A stretch of 64,000 bases of DNA from Amnibacterium endophyticum (GTDB taxonomy: Bacteria; Actinomycetota; Actinomycetes; Actinomycetales; Microbacteriaceae). The notes beneath the pieces were generated by a model. It had not been told where the DNA came from, made no database searches, and worked only from the letters and a program-made list of their open reading frames with translations. This document shows, piece after piece, positions 1 to 7,904 of this stretch. The DNA lies in assembly GCF_042680685.1 (NCBI RefSeq), contig NZ_JBHUEA010000020.1, positions 12,086-76,085 of the forward strand. The letters run 5' to 3'. A program made the position numbers and the translations under genes. Each line of letters opens with the position of its first letter. Position 1 is the stretch's first letter.

Positions 1-192
1 CGACGGGTTCACGTCGCCTTCGCCGCGGAGGATCGGGCGGGAGTCGATCGCTTCCACGCAGCCGCCGTCTCGGCCGGCGCTGTCTCCAGGCACGCGCCCC
101 GGTTCTGGCCCGAGTACCGCGCCTACTGCGCCTTCCTTCGGGACCCTGACGGCAACAACATCGAGGCACTCCACAAAGAAGGTGACGACTGA
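1..192 (+). CDS. VOC (glyoxalase-like) family protein, C-terminal part
   Basis: The window opens inside this gene; 63 codons remain before the TGA at 190-192. The end of the protein shows the typical closing strand of vicinal-oxygen-chelate proteins: a tyrosine-rich strand (YRAYCAFLRDPDGNNIEAL) whose DPDGN-x-IE motif holds the last metal-ligand glutamate in this family. The family includes glyoxalases, dioxygenases and bleomycin-type resistance proteins, so the substrate cannot be told from this fragment. The 24-bp palindrome repeat begins two bases after the stop. Confidence 0.85.
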   Translation, partial: RRVHVAFAAEDRAGVDRFHAAAVSAGAVSRHAPRFWPEYRAYCAFLRDPDGNNIEALHKEGDD

Positions 193-193
193 C

Positions 194-217
194 GTCTCAC
201 GAACCTGCTGCTGAGAC
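194..217. repeat. 24-bp palindromic repeat, copy 1
   Basis: GTCTC and GAGAC arms are separated by exactly 14 bases. The repeat starts 2 nt after the stop of the VOC gene. Three more copies with identical spacing lie at 809, 3540 and 4192. Confidence 0.75.
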
Positions 218-275
218 CTCCCCCTCTGGCACGGAGCGCAGTCAGGAGGGTTCTCTCGCGCGCTCGTGGCTTGGA

Positions 276-710
276 TCAGGATCCCGCCCGATGCACCGCA
301 TAGACGGTCATCCCAGGGCCAGAAGGGCAGAACTGGGGCGCTGCACCGTCACGCGGCTCGGCATTGACAGCGGTCACAACATCGCCAGGCTTGGCGATAA
401 GCCGACCCTGTTCATCCAGTAGGGCAAGGGCGTCATTGGCGGAGTACCGCTCCGCGAAGAGCAGGTAGATCCGGTCTTCGCTCTGGCTGCCGCTCGGGTC
501 TAACCAGAAGCACGCGTGATCCTGCGATCGGCTCGCCCCCAAGCGGCCCGTCATCGCGGAGGAATCCCCTCCCCTCACCGGCGCCACCACCTCAACTGAC
601 GCCACCTCCAGCCGGCTACCCCGACCAGTTGCGTAGCCCAGAACCACCAGAGCGGCAACCGCAATCAGACCCAGAAGCACGACAACGAACCGCCCAGCCT
701 TCCTGGTCAC
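276..710 (-). CDS. Hypothetical membrane-anchored protein
   Basis: Reading from the GTG at 710, the protein has 144 residues. A good ribosome-binding site (GAGGAGG) lies just upstream of this GTG and decides the start; the frame is open further upstream to a TTG at 755 but without such a site. A short basic N-terminus (TRKAGR) is followed by a hydrophobic segment of about 22 residues (residues 8-30), then a hydrophilic domain that would lie outside the cell, with two cysteines. No family was recognised. It could be a small actinobacterial anchored protein of unknown role. Confidence 0.55.
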   Translation of the reverse strand: MTRKAGRFVVVLLGLIAVAALVVLGYATGRGSRLEVASVEVVAPVRGGDSSAMTGRLGASRSQDHACFWLDPSGSQSEDRIYLLFAERYSANDALALLDEQGRLIAKPGDVVTAVNAEPRDGAAPQFCPSGPGMTVYAVHRAGS

Positions 711-808
711 GACACCCTCCTCACAGACACCCGCAGCAACTCTCCCGCCCACCAAGCAAGCCCATGACCTGGAGACACATCAAGGATGTGTGCGTGCAAC
801 ACCGGCCT

Positions 809-832
809 GTCTCACTTTGCTGGGTATGAGAC
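809..832. repeat. 24-bp palindromic repeat, copy 2
   Basis: GTCTC-N14-GAGAC, 52 nt downstream of the minus-strand SGNH-like gene end at 884. Same arms and spacing as copies at 194, 3540 and 4192. Confidence 0.75.
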
Positions 833-883
833 GCCTCGTTCTCCTGGGCTTCCGTCACTCCTTGGTGAGCTCCGGGTCGACCG

Positions 884-2497
884 TCAGTGCAGCGCGGGCT
901 CGAGGGCCTGCGTCAGCAGCGCGTCCTGGGGCGCCGCGTCTCGTCCTCGATCGGCTCGGCGCTCGAGCAGTTCGAGGACCACGGGCAGCAGCTCCGCTGC
1001 GGCCTCGCGATAGACCGCGGGACCGTCCGCGGCGTCGACGTCCTGGAGCGCGACCGGCGGGGGCTCGGCGACGAGGACCTGGTCGTGCCGGTCGGCGATC
1101 CGGCGGAGGAGCCGCGCGATCTGCGCAGCCCGCGAGCGCCCGAGCACGGCGAGCGGCTGCATGCCGAGCAGCCGCGGCACCCCGACGAGCACGACGCCGG
1201 CGTCGGAGGTCGACTCGATCCTGCGCAGCATGAGTTCGATGCCCGCGGTCCAGCGCGAGCGCAGCAGCATCGTCGCGGCTTCGATGAACGTCGGCGTCCA
1301 GACGACGAGGTCGAACGTGTGCGCTCCTGCGGGCCCGAGGGAGCCGGCGAGCTGGTGGAGCCGCACCGAGTGCTGGGCTCGGTTCTCGACGATCACTCCG
1401 CGCCCCGTCCGCACATGCAGCAGGCGAGCGAGCGCTCCGTCGAGCGCGTCCGCTCGAGAGGCGGCGCCGAACCCGATCGAGTACTCGCCGCCGACCAGCA
1501 GCACGCGGATCGGGTCGCTGCCAGGCACTCGGACCTCGGACTCCTCCGGCACGGCCCGCGCCGTCGGAACCTGGGTGAGCGCTCTGCCCTCGGTCCGCAG
1601 CAACGATCGACGTCCGCGACGCGTGCTGAGCTCAGCGAGCCAGCCGGAGGCACGACGCCTCGACCCACGAGGAGGCGGCTCTGCACTGCGGGACGGATCG
1701 AGGTCGTCCTCGGCCGATCGCATCGCGAGGCGCTCCAGCACCTCGGCGGCCTCGCGGAGGAGGTCGTCGTCGAGGATCTCGGCGGACCGGTCCGAGCGCT
1801 GTTCGGCGAGCCGCTCCTGCAGCCCTGCGGCGATCACCTCGGCCCACGCCGCGTACGCCTCGGGCGACCCCGTGGGACGACTGCTGCTGTTGACCATGCC
1901 GGGCATCGGCACGAACACGGCTCGCCGGTTGCGCGCGACGGTCTGCGCCGTCAGCTCGTTGAGTCGAACCGCGTGACGGGCGATGAGACGACGCAGCGGC
2001 AGCAGCGTGCGGAGAGCGCCGAGCAGATCCGTCGGCGGGATGCCGACGACGGCGATCGGTACGAGCAGGCCGTCCGGCATATCGCTGTCGAGCTTGGCCA
2101 TCAGGCGGCTCGTGGCCCGCACCCAGGAGCTCGTACGGGTGAGCCGCATGGCGTCGCTGAGACCGAACGCGACCACGATCGCGTCCCAGCGGTCCGTCGC
2201 GCGCGTGCCGAGGAGCTCGTTCGCGCGCGACATGGTGGCCCCCACCTCGCTGAGCTGCTCGATGTCGACCGGTCGTTCCATGCGAGCCTGCAGCGCACGA
2301 CGCAGCGACCCCATGAGCGCCAGGCTGTGCGTCTGCACCCCCCACCCCGTCGTGATCCCCGAACCGACGATGAGGACCCGCATGGCACCGACGTGCCCGC
2401 TCGCCTCGACCGTCGCGCCCGACGCGTGCACCTCGAACGCGGTCATCACTTGACCATGATGTGCTTTCGCCAACTGGCGCACGATTGCAAGGACCAT
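884..2497 (-). CDS. Tandem SGNH/GDSL-like hydrolase-fold protein
   Basis: The 537-residue protein contains two similar halves, each starting with a beta strand and a glycine-serine turn: MRVLIVGSGITTGWG near residue 39 and IRVLLVGGEYSIGFG near residue 330. Both are followed by a DAIVVAFG/DLVVWTPT strand, which fits block I and block III of SGNH hydrolases. In the second copy the nucleophile position is less clear, so one half may be inactive. A basic, low-complexity linker joins the halves. Related actinobacterial proteins are annotated as GDSL-type esterases; substrate unknown. Alternative starts at 2446 and 2383 are plausible. The gene is divergent from the PAP2 gene. Confidence 0.6.
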   Translation of the reverse strand: MVLAIVRQLAKAHHGQVMTAFEVHASGATVEASGHVGAMRVLIVGSGITTGWGVQTHSLALMGSLRRALQARMERPVDIEQLSEVGATMSRANELLGTRATDRWDAIVVAFGLSDAMRLTRTSSWVRATSRLMAKLDSDMPDGLLVPIAVVGIPPTDLLGALRTLLPLRRLIARHAVRLNELTAQTVARNRRAVFVPMPGMVNSSSRPTGSPEAYAAWAEVIAAGLQERLAEQRSDRSAEILDDDLLREAAEVLERLAMRSAEDDLDPSRSAEPPPRGSRRRASGWLAELSTRRGRRSLLRTEGRALTQVPTARAVPEESEVRVPGSDPIRVLLVGGEYSIGFGAASRADALDGALARLLHVRTGRGVIVENRAQHSVRLHQLAGSLGPAGAHTFDLVVWTPTFIEAATMLLRSRWTAGIELMLRRIESTSDAGVVLVGVPRLLGMQPLAVLGRSRAAQIARLLRRIADRHDQVLVAEPPPVALQDVDAADGPAVYREAAAELLPVVLELLERRADRGRDAAPQDALLTQALEPALH

Positions 2498-2716
2498 CGA
2501 CCAACCCCACCCGTGGGAATACCGTTATTCCCACGATTTCAAACATGTCGAACGAGGAACAGGTCCCTGTCCGGGGCTGCTCGATACTGCGCATCTCTGA
2601 GAACGAATTCGCGGCCACGGTATGAATCGTCCTTTCGACGCCGCAGCGGAATGGCGGAATGCCATCGCGAGGACTGCATCGCGCGACGCACAGGACGGGG
2701 ATGAGAGGTTCGGCGC

Positions 2717-3517
2717 ATGCGCACGCCGCCCGCCTCCCCGTCCTCCTCGCGACGCTCGCTGGGTCGCAGGGACGTCACGGAGTGGCGCTCGCGGAGCGGC
2801 CAGCGCCTGCTCGAGGCGCAACGACGTCTGGCGGCTCGCCGCAACGAGCCCGCAGCCATCGCGACGACGCTCGCCATCGGCGGCGCCGCCGCGGTCGCAG
2901 GAGTCTGGGCGACGACGTTCCTGTACGACGCCGTCGCCGACCAGGACGGGATCGCCCGACTCGACCGTCCCGCCCTGGCCATGGCGAAGCGGCTCCGCGG
3001 TCCGCTGCCCGACGGCGCCGCCGCCCTCACCGCGCACCTGTTCGGTCCGATCGGCATGCCGGCCCTCGCCGCCGTGGCCGGCGCTGCGCTGTCCCTGCGA
3101 GCTCGCGACCCGCTTCCGCTGATCACCGTGGCGGCCGCGGGCGCGGGCTCCCTGCTGATGACCCTGGGCGGGAAAGGCGTCGTCGACCGGCACCGGCCGC
3201 CCCGGCGCGACGCCATCCCGCCCTTCGAGCACTCCCCCTCGTTCCCCAGCGGCCACACGTTGAACGCGACGGTTGTCGCCGGCACGGTGGCCTACCTGCT
3301 CATGCTCGAGCAGCGCGAGAACGCCCCGCAGATCCTGACTTCCGCCGCGGCGACCGCCGTGACCGCCTCGGTGGGTCTCAGTCGAGTGCTCCTGGGCGCC
3401 CACTGGTTCACGGACGTGCTCACCGGTTGGGCGGCCGGGGCCGGGTGGCTCGCGACGGTCGTGACTGCGCATCGACTCCACCTAACCCTCAGCCCCTCCG
3501 CTCCGGACGGGCGATGA
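2717..3517 (+). CDS. PAP2-family membrane phosphatase
   Basis: The 266-residue membrane protein has all three phosphatase signature blocks in order: K-G-V-V-D-R-H-R-P near residue 155, PSFPSGHT near residue 175, and SRVLLGAHWFTD near residue 222. These hold the catalytic histidines and phosphate-binding basic residues of the PAP2/acid phosphatase superfamily, which hydrolyses lipid phosphates such as phosphatidic acid or undecaprenyl pyrophosphate. About 60 N-terminal residues are hydrophilic and basic, followed by roughly five membrane segments. Copy 3 of the 24-bp palindrome follows 22 nt after the stop. Confidence 0.88.
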   Translation: MRTPPASPSSSRRSLGRRDVTEWRSRSGQRLLEAQRRLAARRNEPAAIATTLAIGGAAAVAGVWATTFLYDAVADQDGIARLDRPALAMAKRLRGPLPDGAAALTAHLFGPIGMPALAAVAGAALSLRARDPLPLITVAAAGAGSLLMTLGGKGVVDRHRPPRRDAIPPFEHSPSFPSGHTLNATVVAGTVAYLLMLEQRENAPQILTSAAATAVTASVGLSRVLLGAHWFTDVLTGWAAGAGWLATVVTAHRLHLTLSPSAPDGR

Positions 3518-3539
3518 CCCCGGTCCCGGCATGCGGTCC

Positions 3540-3563
3540 GTCTCACTCCCTTGCTCGCGAGAC
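3540..3563. repeat. 24-bp palindromic repeat, copy 3
   Basis: GTCTC-N14-GAGAC, 22 nt after the stop of the PAP2 gene. Confidence 0.75.
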
Positions 3564-3710
3564 ACCTCGCTCGTTCAGCACGCGGGACCTCCACCTATGA
3601 AGGCGCGGCGACCCCGGTCGACGACGACCTCCTCGAGCCTGCTGCCGCGCCCAACGCGGTTTCAATCTGCACGCTTGGCACGTCGCGAGATCGCGGGGGC
3701 AGAGTGGCCC

Positions 3711-4179
3711 GTGACCGATGACGATCCGCCGAGCGCCAAGGCGACCCTGCACGTCATGGTCGGACTGCCCGGCTCCGGGAAGACAACGCTGGCGAAGCAA
3801 CTGGAACGCCAATACAACGCCGTCCGGCTCACCAAGGACGACTGGCTGATGACGCTCATGGCACCGCCGATCTCGACAAAGAGCGACTGGCCGTGGAGAG
3901 ACTGCTCTGGGACCTCGCAGCCCGCCTGCTCTCGCTCGGCGTGGACGTGGTCCTCGACTACGGGCTCTGGGCACGAGCAGAACGCGACGACTACCGGGCA
4001 CGAGCGAAGGCGCTCGGGGCGCCCGCCGAGTTCTGCTTCCTCGACGCTCCACCCCAAGAGCTCGAGCGTCGACTCGAGGCGCGCAAACGCTCCGGTCAGC
4101 CACTGGACGTACCAATCAGCTCCGCACTTACCTACCGAGATTCGAGCCACCAGACGCAGACGAACTCCCCGGAGTTTGA
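3711..4179 (+). pseudogene. P-loop (AAA-type) kinase, broken by two frameshifts
   Basis: A GTG at 3711 begins a protein with a Walker A motif (GLPGSGKTT) and the strand RLTKDDW typical of predicted small-molecule kinases of the zeta-toxin/Cdk-like P-loop group. Near 3858 the reading continues only after a one-base shift (GTADLDKERLAVERLLWDL then VVLDYGLWARAERD). Near 4110 a second one-base shift is needed to reach the family-typical end RFEPPDADELPGV and the stop at 4177-4179. Both shifts look like single-base losses. The gene is therefore inactive unless both are sequencing errors. Confidence 0.75.
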
Positions 4180-4191
4180 CTTGCCGCTCAT

Positions 4192-4235
4192 GTCTCAAGC
4201 CCCTGCTCGTGAGACGTCTCACTCCCCTGGTCCCG
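4192..4235. repeat. 24-bp palindromic repeat, copy 4, with adjoining half copy
   Basis: Full copy at 4192-4215 (GTCTC-N14-GAGAC), 12 nt after the stop of the broken kinase. A second GTCTCAC starts at 4216, back to back, and has a decayed right arm (GAACC at the expected position 4235). Confidence 0.65.
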
Positions 4236-4625
4236 AACCCCTTGTTCTCCCGCGAGATCGCGCCCGTCTGGTGGAACTACCCGGTCTGGCTGGTCACCTC
4301 GGCCCTCTCCGGCTTGCTAATCGCAACTTATGTGCGACTCGGCGACGCGGCTGAACTTCCCGCAGCAGAGCCGGATCGCACGGTTCGCGGCGGGCGACTG
4401 GGCATGGCGGGCGGGCTGCTTGCCTGGTTCGCCGTCGGATGCCCGGTCTGCAACAAGCTCGCTCTGCTGGCACTCGGTTACACCGGAGCGATCACCTGGT
4501 TCGCTCCAATCCAGCCGTTACTCGCGATCGGCGCACTCGTACTGGCAGGCCTTGCCGTCGTGGTGCGGCTCTCAGGGCAGGTCGCCTGCCCTGTGCGGCC
4601 CGCCTCGGACCGCGTCGTCCGCTGA
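4209..4625 (+). CDS. Small membrane protein with GCPVCNK motif, possibly N-terminally truncated
   Basis: From a GTG at 4209 the product has 138 residues and about four membrane segments. After WWNYPVW comes a membrane helix, then a loop, then LAWFAVGCPVCNKLALLALGYTG, in which a CxxC pair sits at the membrane face. Similar proteins occur in actinobacteria beside thiol-disulfide or cytochrome biogenesis genes, so a redox or membrane assembly role is possible but not shown. The start overlaps palindrome copy 4, which suggests that the original 5' end was replaced when the repeat arrived. Confidence 0.5.
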   Translation: MRRLTPLVPNPLFSREIAPVWWNYPVWLVTSALSGLLIATYVRLGDAAELPAAEPDRTVRGGRLGMAGGLLAWFAVGCPVCNKLALLALGYTGAITWFAPIQPLLAIGALVLAGLAVVVRLSGQVACPVRPASDRVVR

Positions 4626-4895
4626 AGCAACCGCGATGCTGCGACCGTCCGACCCGGTGCACGGCAAGGCGTGGATCGTGACGGACGCGCGGCAATCTCG
4701 CCAGCATCTCGTCGGGTAGGCGAAGCGACCGCGCTGCGGCAGTTCATGATTCGGACCCCGGTGGACGACGAGGAGCCGCGCCATGGGAGTCCGGCGCAGT
4801 CGAGGATTCAGAATCATGGCGGCGACGAACGGGGCGGGCTGGCCGACGCGCCGGCGGGACCGTGAAGGGGCGTCTGGCGCGGTTGCTCCGCGTAG

Positions 4896-4913
4896 TAACC
4901 CATCATCGGGTTA
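4896..4913 (-). terminator. Weak hairpin downstream of the M56 gene
   Basis: TAACCC-N6-GGGTTA lies 14 nt beyond the minus-strand stop at 4928. It has no clear T run, so termination is only possible. The rest of 4626-4927 holds no gene that I can support. Confidence 0.3.
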
Positions 4914-4927
4914 TGGCGAAGTGACGC

Positions 4928-5872
4928 TCATTCGCCAAGCAACGCCGGGAGCAGAAGCAGCACCGTCGGCACGACCACAAGGCCGACCGCTCCAGCCCCG
5001 ACGCCGTACCGAAATAGCGGGGAGAGCGTCCGGCCCGGCTGCTCGAGCCGAGAGATCCGCCGCTGCAGCGAGACCGGGTCGGCTGCCGGCAGCGCAGGTG
5101 GACGCGGAGCGGTATCCCCTCGCGTGCCCGCGGCGACGACGCCGATGGCGTGCGCCAGCGTCGTCGTCGCGGCGGTGGTTCGCGCCCGATCGTCCGCGAC
5201 CATCTCGATGAGCAGCCCCACGGCGTCCTGCGCACGGTTCGCGACGGGGAACCACGGCAGAGCGACGCGCCACGCGCGAAACGCCACGAGCACGACGTCG
5301 TGGTGCTGGCGCAGATGTGCCCGCTCGTGCAGGACGACTGCGTCCACTTCCTCGGGTGCGAGCAGCTCGAGCAGCCCCGCCGACAAGACGGTTACCCGCT
5401 GCGCGCTGCCGGGCAGGCAGTACGCCACCGGGGCGGGCGTGTCGAGCAGACGAGTGCGCGGCACGTCCGGCAACGGGGTCGACAGCAGCAGCAGCAGGTC
5501 GAGGTGCCGCTGCCGCTGCTGCTGCACCTGCACGCCGGTGACGAGCAGATTGAGCAGCAAGTGCGCGCCGAGCAGCAGCGCCGCGCTCACGCCGACCAAT
5601 GACAGCAGACTCGCCCCGCTCGGCAGTGCCCCGACGACGACCGACTGCACCAGCACAGATGCCGCCTGCAAAAGATGGTCTCCGTAGGGAGCGAGCCCTG
5701 CGGTGAGCAGGGCGCCGATCAGAGACAGCACGCCCGCCAGAGCAATCGCCTGCCACAGCACGAGCGCCTCGACCGGAGCAACATCGACCCATCGCGCCCG
5801 GGCCAGCGCCAACGGCACGGGCCAGGCAAGCGCGACCGCGAGCAGCCCGAGCAGTGCCGAGGCGAGCAGCAC
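4928..5872 (-). CDS. M56-family (BlaR1-like) membrane metalloprotease
   Basis: The 314-residue protein has several membrane helices at the N-terminus, a cytosolic zinc-protease domain with HERAH near residue 183, and a final helix near the C-terminus. Unlike BlaR1/MecR1 it lacks the large extracellular penicillin-sensor domain, so the signal must be sensed in another way. It lies 8 nt downstream of the BlaI-type repressor gene, the usual arrangement in which the M56 protease inactivates the repressor. Here the pair faces the cytochrome bd operon, so the protease probably relays a respiratory or envelope signal. Confidence 0.85.
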   Translation of the reverse strand: MLLASALLGLLAVALAWPVPLALARARWVDVAPVEALVLWQAIALAGVLSLIGALLTAGLAPYGDHLLQAASVLVQSVVVGALPSGASLLSLVGVSAALLLGAHLLLNLLVTGVQVQQQRQRHLDLLLLLSTPLPDVPRTRLLDTPAPVAYCLPGSAQRVTVLSAGLLELLAPEEVDAVVLHERAHLRQHHDVVLVAFRAWRVALPWFPVANRAQDAVGLLIEMVADDRARTTAATTTLAHAIGVVAAGTRGDTAPRPPALPAADPVSLQRRISRLEQPGRTLSPLFRYGVGAGAVGLVVVPTVLLLLPALLGE

Positions 5873-5880
5873 GCCGCTGG

Positions 5881-6249
5881 TCAGTCCGTGCCGAGGAGGC
5901 GACGCAGCTGCGCCGTCTCGTCCGGCCCGGCCTGCCCGACAAAGCGGGCGAGGGCGGCTTGTCGGTCCGGTGCGGAGCCGAGGGCCTCGTGCATCAGGTC
6001 GGCGACGTGCTCATCTCTCGATCGAGCCGCAAAAAAGCGGTGCGGGCGCCTGGAACGGTCACGGCGCACGAACTGCTTCCGCTCCAGCCTGGTCAGCACC
6101 GTCAAAACGGTCGTGAGCGCGAGCGCAGGACGCTCGTGCTGTGCGCCGAGTCGGTCGCGCAACTCCTTGGCCTCCAGCGGCCCGGGTGCGCTCCACAGCT
6201 GCTCGAGGACCTCACGCTCAAGATCACCCAGCGACGCCACGCCCACCAC
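5881..6249 (-). CDS. BlaI/MecI/CopY-family transcriptional repressor
   Basis: The 122-residue protein has the winged-helix signature of the family: LGDLEREVLEQLWSAPGPLEAKELRDRL, then a recognition region LALTTVLTVLTRLERKQFVRRDRSRRPHRF and a C-terminal dimerisation helix. GTG start at 6249; a second GTG in frame is close. It is divergent from cydA, and two 17-bp palindromes of the type bound by this family lie in the gap. It should repress both itself and the cyd operon and be relieved by cleavage through the neighbouring M56 protease. Confidence 0.88.
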   Translation of the reverse strand: MVGVASLGDLEREVLEQLWSAPGPLEAKELRDRLGAQHERPALALTTVLTVLTRLERKQFVRRDRSRRPHRFFAARSRDEHVADLMHEALGSAPDRQAALARFVGQAGPDETAQLRRLLGTD

Positions 6250-6255
6250 CCCCTC

Positions 6256-6297
6256 TTCTACGCGCCGTAGAAAAGAGGTATTCTACGAGCGGTAGAA
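6256..6297. promoter_or_regulatory. Twin operators for the BlaI-type repressor
   Basis: Two perfect inverted repeats, TTCTAC-N5-GTAGAA, lie at 6256-6272 and 6281-6297, with centres 25 bp apart. They fill the short gap between the divergent blaI-like gene and cydA, so one repressor could control both directions. Confidence 0.8.
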
Positions 6298-6320
6298 ATC
6301 TTGGCACGGGAAGCGCGGTG

Positions 6321-7886
6321 ATGGATCCACTTCTGATCGCACGGTGGCAGTTCGGCATCACCACCGTGTACCACTTCATGCTGGTGCCGCTGACAATCGG
6401 CCTCGGGCCGATCCTCGTGCTGCTGCAGTGGCGGTGGGTGCGAACCGGCGATGTCCGCTGGTACCGCGCCGTGAAGTTCTGGGGAAAGCTCTACCTGATC
6501 AACTTCATCCTGGGCGTGGCGACCGGGATCGTGCAGGAGTTCCAGTTCGGGATGGCCTGGAGCGCCTACAGCCGCTTCGTCGGGGACGTGTTCGGCGCTC
6601 CCCTGGCGATGGAGGGGCTGCTCGCCTTCTTCGTCGAGTCGACGTTCCTCGGCCTGTGGATCTTCGGCTGGGGCCGGCTGCCCAAGCGCGTGCACCTGGC
6701 GACCCTCGCGATGGCGGTCGCCGGATCGGTGCTGTCGGCGTACTTCATCATCGTCGCCAACTCGTGGATGCAGCACCCGGTCGGCGTGCAGCTGGTCGAC
6801 GGGCGGCCCGTGATGACCGATGTCGTCGCGGTACTGACCAACAACACGGCCCTGACCGCATTCGCGCACACCATGGCGGGATCCCTCGCCGTCGGCGGCG
6901 CCTTCCTGCTGGGCATCGCCTGGTACCACCTGTGGCAGCGACGCCGGGACGGGATCGACTCCGTGGGGCTGGACGGTCGGGTGGTCGTCGGGGAGGATCC
7001 GACGATTCGCGGCCGGGATCGCGCCGACCACGCGGTCTGGATCACCTCACTGCGGATCGGCGCAGTGATCGCGGTGCTCGGGTTCGGGGCGGTGGCGATC
7101 ACCGGGGACGCGCAGGGCAAGCTGATGTTCGTCCAGCAGCCGATGAAGATGGCGGCAGCCGAGGCTGCCTGCCATAGCGGCACGAGCTTCTCCGTGCTCA
7201 CCATCGGCGACCCGGGCGCCACGGACTGCTCCGGGATCACCTACTCCCTGGAGGTGCCGGGGGTCCTGTCCTTCCTCGCCAACGGCGACTTCACCACCCC
7301 GGTCCGCGGCGTCGACGAACTGCTCCCCCAGTACCAGCGCGACTACGGCACCACGGTCCCGGACTCACCGATCTACGGCGCCGCAGCAGGTACCCCGGTG
7401 GACTACGTGCCGATCATGCCGGTCACCTACTGGGGCTTCCGTCTCATGATCGGCTTCGGCGGGGTTGCAGCGTTCGCGGCCGCGGTGGCCCTCTGGCTGA
7501 CCCGAAAGGGCACGGTGCCGGCCGCGAAGCCGGTCATGCAACTGGCGGTAGCGGGCATCCTGGCCCCATTCGCAGCGAATGTCGCCGGCTGGGTCTTCAC
7601 CGAGATGGGCAGGCAGCCCTTCGTCGTCGCGCCCAACCCGACGCCCGGCGGCATCGACGGGGTCTTCATGTTCACCGCAGCAGCGGTGTCCCCCGGCGTC
7701 AGCGCCGCTGAACTAATCACCTCCCTGGTCGCGCTGGGCGCGATCTACGCGGTTCTGTTGATCGTGGAGGTCGTCCTGCTGGTGCGATACGTCCGTGGCG
7801 GGGTCGCCGCGGCCCTGCCCGAGTTCGACCATGACGACGACAGCGACCAACCGCGACGCGACGACGTGCTCGCGTTCGCCTACTGA
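6321..7886 (+). CDS. cydA: Cytochrome bd ubiquinol/menaquinol oxidase subunit I
   Basis: The 521-residue membrane protein carries CydA landmarks: the N-terminal RWQFGITTVYHFMLVPLTIG segment with the haem b595 histidine, GKLYLINFILGVATGIVQEFQFGMAW, ANSWMQHPVG, an N-terminal part of the Q loop, and GRQPFVV close to the end. It forms the quinol-oxidising, haem-bearing half of the high-affinity terminal oxidase. The Q loop is short, as in actinobacterial enzymes. ATG 6321 is preceded by GTG 6318. It starts the cydA-cydB-cydDC operon, whose promoter overlaps the twin BlaI-type operators. Confidence 0.97.
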   Translation: MDPLLIARWQFGITTVYHFMLVPLTIGLGPILVLLQWRWVRTGDVRWYRAVKFWGKLYLINFILGVATGIVQEFQFGMAWSAYSRFVGDVFGAPLAMEGLLAFFVESTFLGLWIFGWGRLPKRVHLATLAMAVAGSVLSAYFIIVANSWMQHPVGVQLVDGRPVMTDVVAVLTNNTALTAFAHTMAGSLAVGGAFLLGIAWYHLWQRRRDGIDSVGLDGRVVVGEDPTIRGRDRADHAVWITSLRIGAVIAVLGFGAVAITGDAQGKLMFVQQPMKMAAAEAACHSGTSFSVLTIGDPGATDCSGITYSLEVPGVLSFLANGDFTTPVRGVDELLPQYQRDYGTTVPDSPIYGAAAGTPVDYVPIMPVTYWGFRLMIGFGGVAAFAAAVALWLTRKGTVPAAKPVMQLAVAGILAPFAANVAGWVFTEMGRQPFVVAPNPTPGGIDGVFMFTAAAVSPGVSAAELITSLVALGAIYAVLLIVEVVLLVRYVRGGVAAALPEFDHDDDSDQPRRDDVLAFAY

Positions 7887-7904
7887 CGGGCTAGGAGCCT
7901 TCTC

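Noticed and set aside
887..2704. Long open frame on the plus strand opposite the SGNH-like gene (605 codons)
   Set aside because: Its composition is Arg/His/Gly-rich low complexity, as expected for the antisense frame of a high-GC gene; the minus-strand reading has domain structure.
194..4235. GTCTC-N14-GAGAC palindromes considered as integron attC sites because they follow stop codons
   Set aside because: The attC core consensus is missing and no integron integrase is present; a REP-like repeat is more likely.
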